From Cyclostephanos tholiformis (taxonomy: Eukaryota > Bacillariophyta > Thalassiosirophyceae > Thalassiosirales > Thalassiosiraceae): a DNA stretch of 13,821 nt. Position 1 is the stretch's first letter. Each line of letters starts with the position of its first letter. The position numbers and the translations under genes were made by a program. The stretch spans positions 1-13,821 of the forward strand of contig JALLPB010000662.1 of the NCBI GenBank assembly GCA_036939975.1. The letters run 5' to 3'. The notes beneath the pieces were generated by a model that saw only the letters and a list, made by a program, of their open reading frames with translations, was not told the DNA's origin and searched no databases. Positions 1 to 7,001 of the stretch are shown piece by piece.

Positions 1-43
1 GAACAAAAAAGTGAGTGCACACAACTCATACAACCACCCCACC

Positions 44-170
44 ATGGAGGCCTCCTCTTGCAGCCTCTGTCAGTGCAGTACCTGCACTTATGCCGAAAAC
101 AAGTGGACAGCGGTGGAGTGTGGGATGTGCGGCGCCATCATCCATGCAAAATGCCTGGCGTCGCCTGTTC
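44..170 (+). other. Cys/His motif resembling the first half of a PHD-type zinc finger
   Basis: An open frame starts at the ATG at 44 and stays open to 955. Its first 37 residues contain C11-x2-C14-x11-C26-x2-C29-x4-H34-x2-C37, with W21 five residues before C26. That is the spacing of the first six zinc ligands of a PHD-like finger. No further cysteine pair follows at the usual distance; the chain continues into a Lys/Pro-rich stretch. The rest of the frame lies antisense to the transposase remnant and is probably not coding. It may be an exon or a piece of a mobile element. I cannot assign a function, and a chance pattern is possible. Confidence 0.25.
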
Positions 171-299
171 TGGCCTCCATCACCGTCACTTCGAAGCCAA
201 GCAAGCTGTCAAGGAAGACAGCAGCGGCGAAGAAGAAACCTCCCCCCCAAGACCCGCCTCCCCCCACGCATTCGTCTGGTGTCATCGTAGATGTCGTGG

Positions 300-781
300 G
301 TGCTCCTGCGGGGAGCATCCTGACAGCTGAGGTGGGTTTGGTCCATATTGAATATCCACCGAAGATTTCGGTGCGGACCAATGAGGAGCAGATGGACCTC
401 GTCAAGGAAGGCCATGGCCTCCTCGCTCACCTTGGTGAGCAATCGAGTTGCATGGTGGGTCGCGTGGTGGTAAACATAATTATGATTATGCATAAAGCAA
501 GCCACAGCCTTCAACTTGGCGTTGAAGGACTTTGGGCCAAAGACATCACGAAGCAGGACCGATGCCTTGAAGGCAACAATCGTGTGTCACACGTTGATGC
601 CCTGCTCGTGCTTGGCAAACACGAGCTGGAAGAGCTCCATCTCAATGGACCCAAGAGAACTCTCAGGGCCATTGAGGATGGCCTTCCTGATGTGGGCTTG
701 CCAAAGAGCCATGATGGCAGCGCGGATCTTGGGGACTTCCTTGTGCCACCTGGCAAGAACTTGGAAGGGTACGCCAAGAAC
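300..781 (-). pseudogene. Degenerate DDE-type transposase remnant (pogo/CENP-B-like)
   Basis: The minus strand is open from 781 to about 300 apart from one in-frame TGA at 589-587, and another in-frame stop (TAA) sits just upstream at 784-782. Recognisable parts, in order, are a segment with W-H-K-E-V-P-K-I-R-A-A-I, a segment ending E-Q-G-I-N-V just before the TGA, then F-K-A-S-V-L-L, F-M-H-N-H-N-Y-V-Y, and finally G-P-H-R-N-L-R-W-I-F-N-M-D-Q-T. The last block matches my memory of the region around the first catalytic Asp in DDE transposases of the pogo/CENP-B type, where N-(M/I)-D-(Q/E)-T is common. After D-Q-T the similarity fades, and the remaining catalytic acidic residues are not visible. 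The copy is broken and cannot be active. The subfamily is uncertain because the assignment is by eye. Confidence 0.5.
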
Positions 782-817
782 TTAAGCGGCTCGATGGAGG
801 GACAAATTGCACTCCCT

Positions 818-876
818 CCGCAAGCGGTTGCTCTAATCCAGAAGCATAGCTTCTGGATTAGAGCAACCGCTTGCGG
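818..876. repeat. Perfect 28-bp inverted repeat with a 3-nt loop
   Basis: Arm 818-845 is the exact reverse complement of arm 849-876, separated by ATA. The pairing stops at T817/T877. It would form a very stable hairpin in either strand. It lies just upstream of the transposase remnant, read in the remnant's own direction. It may therefore be a pair of terminal inverted repeats brought together, or a small palindromic element. Confidence 0.9.
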
Positions 877-1426
877 TCCTTGCCAGAAGCTCCTCCAGGC
901 GGCCAGAGGAGGATGGAGCAAGGCATCGAGAGGGGAACAGGAAGCGTTTTTTTGATTGAATCGACGAATTTGGGGAGGAGGGGGTGTGACTATGGCGCAC
1001 CCCGCGCGCCAAAAATCAAAATCAAAAGCCTACGAAGGAGCAGTACAAAAAAAGTTACGTAGAAAATGAATTTTAATTCCTACGCATAGACAATACAACC
1101 CCCCCCAAAAAATTATTCCGACAAATTTAGACCGCGCTTTCTGACGTTCATTTTTGTCTCTCTTATGCCCCGGCATCTACGGTATGTATGTGTGTCTCTT
1201 TCCTGCGCAAACGCACACATATTATACATCTATCAAGGTCACAGTTAGATGTAATAGTATTATTATTTAGTAGTAGCATTTTCAAAATAGTCGAAAGGCC
1301 CGAGTTTGATTGCAGCGACGTCGCCTTCCGCCATCGCCGCCTCCGGTCGCCGCCGCCGTCTATCATCTGCGGGAGCCATCTCTCCTCCGTCATCTCCGTC
1401 ATTCGTAAGAACATCGGATCAGCATC
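877..1426. other. Intergenic stretch before the TLC gene
   Basis: About 550 bases without a supported gene. It holds a T7 run near 948-954, an AT-rich segment around 1060-1140 with a short C run (near 1099-1107), and about 100 bases of pyrimidine-rich CCGCC/CTCCGTC sequence directly before the ATG at 1427. I see no TATA box, RNA gene or further repeat that I would defend. The last part presumably contains the 5' UTR and promoter of the TLC gene. Confidence 0.4.
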
Positions 1427-2302
1427 ATGATCTCGGATTACTCCCCCCTATCCCCCCTGGCAACTAACGTCGGACTGGCGTGCGTGATCGTTCAGGTCAT
1501 CTTCACGTTGTTATTCGACGAGAGGGCGAAGATAATACCCGCGGGTCCTTGGTCTAGCCTGAGGGCATTCACCGCCCACAAGGTCGTTACGCTGCCCGCC
1601 ATGATATTGCTAACTTACTGCGGCGTCAGGGATTGGTTCTTCCTCGACGTCGACAAGTACGCCGTCGTCACGCCGTACGATAGGATATTCGGCATGTCCA
1701 ATCCGAACGATATCCCCCTCGCATACGGCATCGGCGCGATGCTCATGTGGGACATACCCATTAGCATCCTATCCCCCCCGATGAGGGATCCCCTCATGTT
1801 CGTGCATCACGTGGCCATGTTCTTCGTGGCGTACACGATGAGCGGGGGATTCTGCGAGGGTGGGAACATGATCGGCTATTACTACGCGCCGTTCTACTTC
1901 GGCGTCATCGAGTTCAGTTCCATCCCCCTCACGTACGTTAACGTATTCCATCCGAAGATCGTGCACTACCACGAATGGACGATGAGGGAACAATCGAACG
2001 AGGGGCTGGAGTCGCTACGACGATTGGTAATCAAAACGAACGCGTTCGCCCGGGTGTCGTTCGCGGCGTCCTTCCTTGCACTGCGGGGGATCTACTTTCC
2101 GTACGTTTCGTTCGCGATGACATTGCCGGACCTAATCGCGGCGTATCGTAGCCCCCCCCCCGGCGTGCCGATGTGGACGGGATACGTCCTAATTAGCTCC
2201 ATCGCGCTGTTCTCATGTCTGCAGGCCTATTGGGGCGTGTTAGTTGCGAGGCAGGTTTTGAAGACGATTCGAAGCAAGGAGATTAAAATTCACGACGCGT
2301 AG
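1427..2302 (+). CDS. TLC-domain (TRAM/LAG1/CLN8) multi-pass membrane protein
   Basis: A single-exon 291-residue protein. Hydrophobic segments fall roughly at residues 12-30, 52-67, 96-116, 124-140, 152-171, 208-225 and 250-275. The His pair in D-P-L-M-F-V-H-H-V-A (residues 121-130) and the following A-P-F-Y-F-G-V-I-E-F-S-S (154-165) are typical of the TLC domain, where conserved His and Glu residues lie inside the membrane. Known TLC proteins sit in the ER or other endomembranes and include ceramide synthases, CLN8 and the TLCD lipid-handling proteins. This one has neither a homeobox nor the longer Lag1 motif, so a TLCD-like role in membrane lipid composition is more likely than ceramide synthesis. 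No plastid presequence is visible. The start is the first ATG of the frame. The gene converges with the methyltransferase downstream. Confidence 0.75.
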   Translation: MISDYSPLSPLATNVGLACVIVQVIFTLLFDERAKIIPAGPWSSLRAFTAHKVVTLPAMILLTYCGVRDWFFLDVDKYAVVTPYDRIFGMSNPNDIPLAYGIGAMLMWDIPISILSPPMRDPLMFVHHVAMFFVAYTMSGGFCEGGNMIGYYYAPFYFGVIEFSSIPLTYVNVFHPKIVHYHEWTMREQSNEGLESLRRLVIKTNAFARVSFAASFLALRGIYFPYVSFAMTLPDLIAAYRSPPPGVPMWTGYVLISSIALFSCLQAYWGVLVARQVLKTIRSKEIKIHDA

Positions 2303-2333
2303 AGAGGTTTATTTGAATCCTATCGTGGGATGC

Positions 2334-2363
2334 TATCGCACAGCTTGTACTGTGCCTGCGATA
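2334..2363 (+). other. Stem-loop 32 bases after the TLC stop codon
   Basis: TATCGCACAG (2334-2343) pairs with CTGTGC...CGATA (2350-2363), with a 3-nt bulge in the right arm and a 6-nt loop, CTTGTA. It lies in the presumed 3' UTR between two convergent genes. It could help 3' end formation or transcript stability, but its role is not known. Confidence 0.4.
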
Positions 2364-2560
2364 ATATGGTGGAAAGTTCATGTAAGTAAGATCAAGTCGT
2401 TTTATTATTTCTTCTGAAATCCGTTGAACGGAGAGCACCATATCCCCGAGCACTAGAGATTCGAAAAACCGTACGAGAGATCGTGACAATGGATTAAAAA
2501 TTTTTTTTTGAGGGCGATTAAGAACCAAACACTCCCGTCGAGAGAGTGCGAGATAATAAA

Positions 2561-3838
2561 TTATAGACTTGCACTACCACTCACCGTATCCTGCGTCACG
2601 TCCGGCTGGAAAAGCACGCTCCACGCCCCGACGTCCACGGCGCTCCAGAGCACCTTACCGTACCCGTCCATGACCGTATACGTCTGACTCAACCAGTAAT
2701 CGTCGTACGAGTTGATGGGCGCCAACAGCCTGCCGTGTTCCTTATCGAGCAATTCGGTCGCGAAACGCAGCGCCTTCGATTTGTTCACGGCGAAGTTGAA
2801 AACCACCGCGTCGTATACCATCCCGTCGTCCTTATCCGAGTCGACGTAATCATCATCGCCGTCGTCTCGGTCGATGTCGTCGCGTGCCGGATCGCGTCGA
2901 CGACTCGACGCCTCCCTCCAATTCTCGAGGTACCTCTCGTCGTCCATCGGGTGGAATTTCACGGTATCCGGACACCGTCCGCTCGGATCGTTAACGACGT
3001 ACCTATCCCAAGCCGTCGAGCTCCAATCGACGGCGTCGATTCGATGGTATCCCATATCGTACAATACCTCCGTCGATACGCCCGCCCCGGCGCCCACGTC
3101 GAGCGCACGGGGCGTACCAACGCGTCGCGGTCGCGGTCGTGACGACGACGACGACGACGACGCCGCCGCCGCCGCCCCCCGCAGGTACTCGGACGCGATG
3201 GTATCGTATACCTCCCTGGGACTTACGTTCGTATCGCGAGATGCGACTATGGAATTCGTATACTCCTCGATCCCGTACGCGGCCGAGTGGAAGGCGCCCG
3301 AACGCGTCGGTGGAATGCCGTCGGATACGGATGCGGATGCGGTCGAGTCGGACGTCGTCGACGTGAGTGCCGATGCGATGGGAATATGAGACGAGAGGAG
3401 AGAGGCGACGGTCGTCGTCGTCGTCGTCGTCGTCATCGCGATGGATCGTCTGAGGAATGACCGGCGATCGTCCGCATGGCGACATCGACAAGTCGATGCC
3501 CGTCGTCGCGGTAGTCGTCGTCGATGTAGTCCTCGCTCGCTCGATCGTGACGATCGCAACGATGGATCGTCTTTCTCGCACGATCGCATCGACGACATGT
3601 ACGTTATCGACAATGACGACGACGACGACGACGACGACGGTCGACGTGGTAAGTCTCCCACCCCCGGAGGAAGGCGATTGGGCGATCGCCCGACCATCAT
3701 CATCCTACCCGCCCCCCCGGAGACGACGACGTCGGGGGGGATAGAAGATGATAGTAGTAGCGACAGAACGCCCCGCATCCTCGGGGATGCGAGGAAAAGT
3801 AAAATCGCGGCGGTCCGGCGGCTGCCACCCGCCATCAT
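2561..3838 (-). CDS. Class I SAM-dependent methyltransferase, possibly plastid or thylakoid targeted
   Basis: An intronless 425-residue protein starting at the ATG at 3838-3836. The Rossmann motif I is A-L-D-V-G-A-G-A-G at residues 245-253. The acidic residue expected after beta-2 is D271, in D-A-V-D-W-S-S. The motif IV-like strand is Y-D-A-V-V-F-N-F-A (342-350). These show SAM binding but do not identify the methylated substrate. The first 180 residues are low complexity, with Ser8, Thr8 and many Arg. They contain a hydrophobic start (residues 9-16) compatible with a signal peptide and, at 125-130, R-R-S-F-L-R followed by a Thr/Ala/Leu-rich stretch ending A-S-A (154-157), which resembles a Tat signal. 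A Ser/Ala tract (222-233) precedes the catalytic domain and an Asp-rich insert (319-338) interrupts it. The true N-terminus is uncertain because internal Met residues could also serve as starts. Confidence 0.7.
   Translation of the reverse strand: MMAGGSRRTAAILLFLASPRMRGVLSLLLSSSIPPDVVVSGGAGRMMMVGRSPNRLPPGVGDLPRRPSSSSSSSSLSITYMSSMRSCEKDDPSLRSSRSSERGLHRRRLPRRRASTCRCRHADDRRSFLRRSIAMTTTTTTTTVASLLSSHIPIASALTSTTSDSTASASVSDGIPPTRSGAFHSAAYGIEEYTNSIVASRDTNVSPREVYDTIASEYLRGAAAAASSSSSSSRPRPRRVGTPRALDVGAGAGVSTEVLYDMGYHRIDAVDWSSTAWDRYVVNDPSGRCPDTVKFHPMDDERYLENWREASSRRRDPARDDIDRDDGDDDYVDSDKDDGMVYDAVVFNFAVNKSKALRFATELLDKEHGRLLAPINSYDDYWLSQTYTVMDGYGKVLWSAVDVGAWSVLFQPDVTQDTVSGSASL
3141..3161 (+). repeat. (GAC)7 microsatellite inside the methyltransferase gene
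   Basis: Seven GAC units followed by GCC units. On the minus strand they encode part of the Ala/Ser tract just before motif I. Length variation here would lengthen or shorten the linker without changing frame. Confidence 0.85.
3411..3434 (+). repeat. (GTC)8 microsatellite encoding the Thr8 run
   Basis: Eight GTC units on the plus strand read as eight ACG threonine codons in the methyltransferase, inside the presumed hydrophobic part of the Tat-like signal. Confidence 0.85.
3615..3638 (+). repeat. (GAC)8 microsatellite encoding a Ser8 run
   Basis: Eight GAC units on the plus strand read as TCG serine codons in the N-terminal region of the methyltransferase. Confidence 0.85.
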
Positions 3839-4060
3839 GCTCTCGAGGGGTATATTATAGGTAGGCGTCGATGGGATGGGGGAAAAAAATAATAGTAGTA
3901 AAAAATAAGTCGACCTACCTGTGAATTATTATGATGAAGAGGCCATTCAATTGGAGGTATAAATAATCTAAGAATTCCTAAGTAGATCTAAAAAATGATA
4001 TTTTATTATTTTATTATCTCTAACCTAACTCGCACACATGTTATTCTCTGCCAATTTATC

Positions 4061-4777
4061 ATGACGAAGTGGTCCCCTCATCTCCCGACCGCCTTCTCAT
4101 CGCTGATCCCGACTAATCATCGCCTTATCGGCAAATCCCTCTTCGATCGACCGTCGATAACGAGTATGACCATCGTTCACGGATGCGATAACGACGACGT
4201 CGGCGCATCGTCGTCGTCATCGACGTCGAGTCGCAATAGCGGTCGACGATTATTCTCCTTCGTCGAGGCGCGTCGAATAGCGCGCGGTCACGGCTTCGAT
4301 TCCAGGGAAGAATTCGTCGAGTACAGCTGTCCGGGGGCTTATCAATTGCCCAAGGACGCGGACGTGGTTTGGGCGGAGGTGAGATCGTTCATGTTCGTTC
4401 CGTGGGGGCGGTTGGGGATGGGGATGGGGGGGGGGGCGGGGAGGAAAATGGGCGGGCTTTCCAAAAAAAAAAACCCGCTCCTCCTCCTTCTCACTGTGCT
4501 AATCGCGTCCTCTCTCGAATTACAATTCCGAAATATACACATGTACTATTATTAGGAATGGAGGGGATGGGACGACTTCCTCGGCGTTACGCTATCGTTC
4601 GAGCACGGTCGTGACGTCGCGCGCGCGTTGGATGGAATATGCACGGAAGATTCCTACCTCGATTATATCAACGGCGGGACGATATCCGACGACGACGTCG
4701 CTAGTAGATTGCCGTACCGACCGGATCTAAAGTACAAGGACGAGTGGTTGGGTTGGGATGATTTCCTAATTGGGTGA
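4061..4777 (+). CDS. Small protein with two GWDDFLG-type repeats (integrase-repeat-unit-like), two exons
   Basis: Exon 1 ends at 4378 (GAG before GTGAG) and exon 2 runs 4556-4777 after TTAG, so the intron is 177 nt and falls between codons. The join is well supported because it restores W-A-E-E-W-R-G-W-D-D-F-L-G. Repeat one spans the segment from A-R-R-I-A-R-G-H-G-F to that motif. Repeat two runs from V-A-R-A-L-D-G-I-C to E-W-L-G-W-D-D-F-L-I-G at the C-terminus. Such units, with a helix, a Y/P-containing loop and a terminal W-x-G-W-x-D-(F/W)-L-G, recur in diatom proteins and in the integrase repeat unit family. The function is unknown to me. Starting at 4061 gives 179 residues with a basic, hydroxylated N-terminus that could be a mitochondrial presequence. 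An upstream in-frame ATG at 3995 would add 22 mostly hydrophobic residues. Confidence 0.65.
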
Positions 4778-4783
4778 ATGATT

Positions 4784-4824
4784 GATGCTCACGTGTCGAT
4801 GATTTTTTGGGAACAGTGAGCATC
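4784..4824 (+). other. 9-bp inverted repeat just after a stop codon
   Basis: GATGCTCAC (4784-4792) and GTGAGCATC (4816-4824) are exact reverse complements with a 23-nt loop containing T6. The element begins seven bases after the TGA at 4775-4777, so it lies in the presumed 3' UTR and might affect 3' end formation. Confidence 0.4.
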
Positions 4825-4881
4825 TAATAAACGAACAGTTTTAAGCGGCAAATTACGGAAGGCAGTCTCGGCGAATTCCGC

Positions 4882-4929
4882 CGTCGATTGACGATTGATC
4901 GGCGGCGTCGATTGATGATTGATCGGCGG
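4882..4929. repeat. 24-bp tandem repeat, two copies
   Basis: Unit 4882-4905 and unit 4906-4929 differ at a single base (GACGATT versus GATGATT). The unit contains the near-palindromic GATTGATCGGCGG segment. No coding role. Confidence 0.85.
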
Positions 4930-5131
4930 GAAAGAGTCTTTCCAAAAAAGAAACCTACCACTATCGGCAAATGGGATGATCATTGCCAATAGCTGCACTG
5001 ATCGTGGTGGATGCAATGATAAATTGAGTCGTATCATGACCGACTAAGGGCTGATGCGCTCGCATGCCAGACGACTAACGTAATGCAAAATATCTTTTTC
5101 TAGGTAGAATTCATTCGTCAATGAATATTTT

Positions 5132-5154
5132 CCCCCCCCCCCCCCCCCCCCCCC
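5132..5154. repeat. Run of 23 consecutive C
   Basis: Uninterrupted C at 5132-5154, lying 36 bases beyond the proteasome stop codon. The proteasome transcript would carry it as a G run in its 3' UTR if the message extends that far. Confidence 0.9.
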
Positions 5155-5189
5155 TCTCCCTCATCCCAAAAGTCATCATCCAACTACCC

Positions 5190-5835
5190 TCAATTCGCCT
5201 CTTCCAAATAATCCTGAATCTGCTCGGGCGTCAACAGCCGAAACTTCCCATCGCTCTTGCTAACGACGCCCACCTCGATATTGTGTCCGGTCATCTCCCC
5301 CTCGAATCCCTCCCTCAACGTTAGCAACGCCGTGTGGATGGCATCCTCGAGTTCCATATCCTCCTGATAACGCTTCTCAAGGAAGTTATTGGCGTTGACG
5401 TACCCCTTGCCGATGGCCGTTGCCTTCCATCCGAAGTACGCGCCCGACGGATCGACTTGGAATAGTCGAGGTACGCCATCGCCGTCCATGCCCGCGACTA
5501 GCAGGCTAACGCCGAACGGTCGAACGCCGCCCGATTGGGTGTATTCCTGCATGACGGACGCGGTGGACTTCACGAGCTGTCCCACCGGCTGCGTCTCTCG
5601 GTATTCTCGGAAGTAGGCCTGGGAGGTTTTTCGGGCCTTGCGCACTGTTTCATTAATTTATTTATTTTGCCCCGTCCCACACACACCCGATATAATATTG
5701 CGTCGTAGTCCGGGCGACGGCGGGTATCGCGATGGAGAGAAGATATGAGTTGGGGGATTACGAACGACGGTATAGTAGGCCATATCGAACGAAATGACAA
5801 ATTAAGTATCGAACGAAATGACAAATTTAGCTCCC

Positions 5836-5873
<38 letters not shown>

Positions 5874-6245
5874 ATCTCCTCCACCACATCGACGAGGAGC
5901 ATGCTGGATTCGCCTCAGACGCGAGTATAACATCGAGCACTGCAAAGGAAACCCCAAAAAAGTGAATGGCATCGACAAACACTCACCGAGGACGCGATAA
6001 TCCGGTCCGACGCCGGCGTACACGAATCCGCTACCGTCCGTGATCCTCTCGACCTTGCGAACCTCGCCGGCATCGACGAGGGCGCTGCCGAACTTCTTGT
6101 CGGTGGCGATGACAACGCCATCGACGGCGGCGATGCCCAATGCCGTCCTGCCGTTCGCGACGGCATTCAGCGCGTATTCGATCTGCAGGAGCTTGCCTGT
6201 TCGGGAGAATGTGGTTAGGGAGAAGGAGTAGGCCGAGTCGCCCAT
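5190..6245 (-). CDS. PSMA2: 20S proteasome subunit alpha type-2, two exons
   Basis: Exon 1 is 6245-5987 and exon 2 is 5644-5190, giving 237 residues; the human subunit has 234. The 342-nt intron starts GTGAGT and ends ACAG, splits a Val codon, and restores G-P-D-Y-R-V-L-V-R-K-A-R-K exactly where eukaryotic alpha-2 subunits read the same way. The alpha-subunit N-terminal signature is at residues 6-28 (Y-S-F-S-L-T-T-F-S, then [10 protein letters not shown]). It has S-R-T-G where most alpha subunits have S-P-x-G. Further landmarks are [17 protein letters not shown] and [13 protein letters not shown]. Alpha subunits form the outer rings of the 20S core, gate substrate entry and have no catalytic Thr. 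The protein acts in cytosol and nucleus. It is a housekeeping gene and the most secure call in the window. Confidence 0.96.
5783..5830. repeat. 24-bp tandem repeat in the PSMA2 intron, two copies
   Basis: Unit 5783-5806 and unit 5807-5830 (TATCGAACGAAATGACAAAT plus four bases) differ at one position. They lie directly beside the C37 run, downstream of it in the proteasome transcript. Confidence 0.85.
5837..5873. repeat. Run of 37 consecutive C in the PSMA2 intron
   Basis: Uninterrupted C from 5837 to 5873. In the proteasome pre-mRNA it is G37, which could form G-quadruplexes. The exact length should be treated as approximate because sequencing of such runs is unreliable. Confidence 0.85.
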
Positions 6246-7001
6246 GATGTATATGTATGTATGTATATTGCGCTTTAGGATGCGGGATGGGCGGCACTAT
6301 TATTGTAAGAGAGGTAGATCGGGGTGGGCGGGAGGGGTGGGGCGGCAAATAAACTATCTACCTCTTGTGTGTGAGCCATCGTTGTATATTTTTTTCGCAG
6401 TAACTCCGTAGGCTTCGATTTAGGGGGGCATTCACGACGATTTCCCCTCCCCCCCCAGAGGATGATTGAATTAAGAATTTGAGCGATCTTTACGCGAGGT
6501 AAAACATCTTGACGAACATCTGCAAAAGACACCAACTTCCGTTCTCTCCTGTGGACTTGTTCCGTAATTTTTTTTTCATTTTGTTCTTCGAGTAGGGGGT
6601 AACGCTAAACTAAAAAATGTGAAAAAAAGGAATATCTGATATCTACCTCGATGCTTGAAATCTGTTAGTTATTCCATAGAAACAGTAAACAATTTATCCC
6701 GAGAGTTCTTTTTTTAAACTGCACCTTCGTCAAATGTAATATGACATTTTGCCTCCCCCAATAATCAAGGGAGTTGATCTACTCAGAGAACAAAAAAAAG
6801 TGGCCCTCCAGCCCAAGATTTTTCGAAGAGAACTATCGCTCTCCCCTCTCCATAGCTCCGAAGCATCATCATCAGCGAAGCAATTGGTGTATTATTTTTG
6901 TTAAAACTGTGCGCCAGTTTTCAACCGTTTCGCAGCCAGCCTCACATTATTTTTATTCCAGTGAATTGTTTAGCTCTTGCCCTAGCGCTTTATTGTCGAC
7001 G
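6246..7001. other. Divergent intergenic region, PSMA2 and DUF1415-like gene
   Basis: About 755 bases between two start codons facing away from each other, so it should contain both promoters and 5' UTRs. Visible items are a short (TATG)-type repeat at about 6250-6268 next to the proteasome start, G/C-rich blocks near 6315-6345 and 6422-6462, and AT-rich sequence from 6540 to 6770. Open frames here begin at TTG or lack any family resemblance. No TATA box could be placed with confidence. Confidence 0.45.

Larger units (their letters stand above)
4778..5189. other. Intergenic stretch between convergent genes
   Basis: About 410 bases between the stop codons of the GWDDFLG-repeat gene and the proteasome gene. 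It holds a 9-bp inverted repeat directly after the first stop, a two-copy 24-bp tandem repeat, and a run of 23 C close to the proteasome stop. No credible reading frame or RNA gene is visible. Confidence 0.5.

Noticed and set aside
3141..3638. Possible CRISPR-like or regulatory array of GAC/GTC repeats
   Set aside because: These are simple trinucleotide runs that encode amino-acid tracts. There are no spacers or conserved repeat units.
3441..3860. Plus-strand Asp/Arg-rich frame opposite the methyltransferase N-terminus
   Set aside because: It results from GAC repeats read on the other strand. The minus frame holds the methyltransferase domain downstream.
6275..6535. Minus-strand 86-codon frame upstream of PSMA2
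   Set aside because: It has no family resemblance, and the proteasome protein already starts correctly at 6245. The frame is more likely 5' UTR and promoter sequence.
6774..7001. 76-codon N-terminal extension of the DUF1415-like protein
   Set aside because: The extension begins at TTG, and the ATG at 7002 begins a good signal peptide that the extension would bury.
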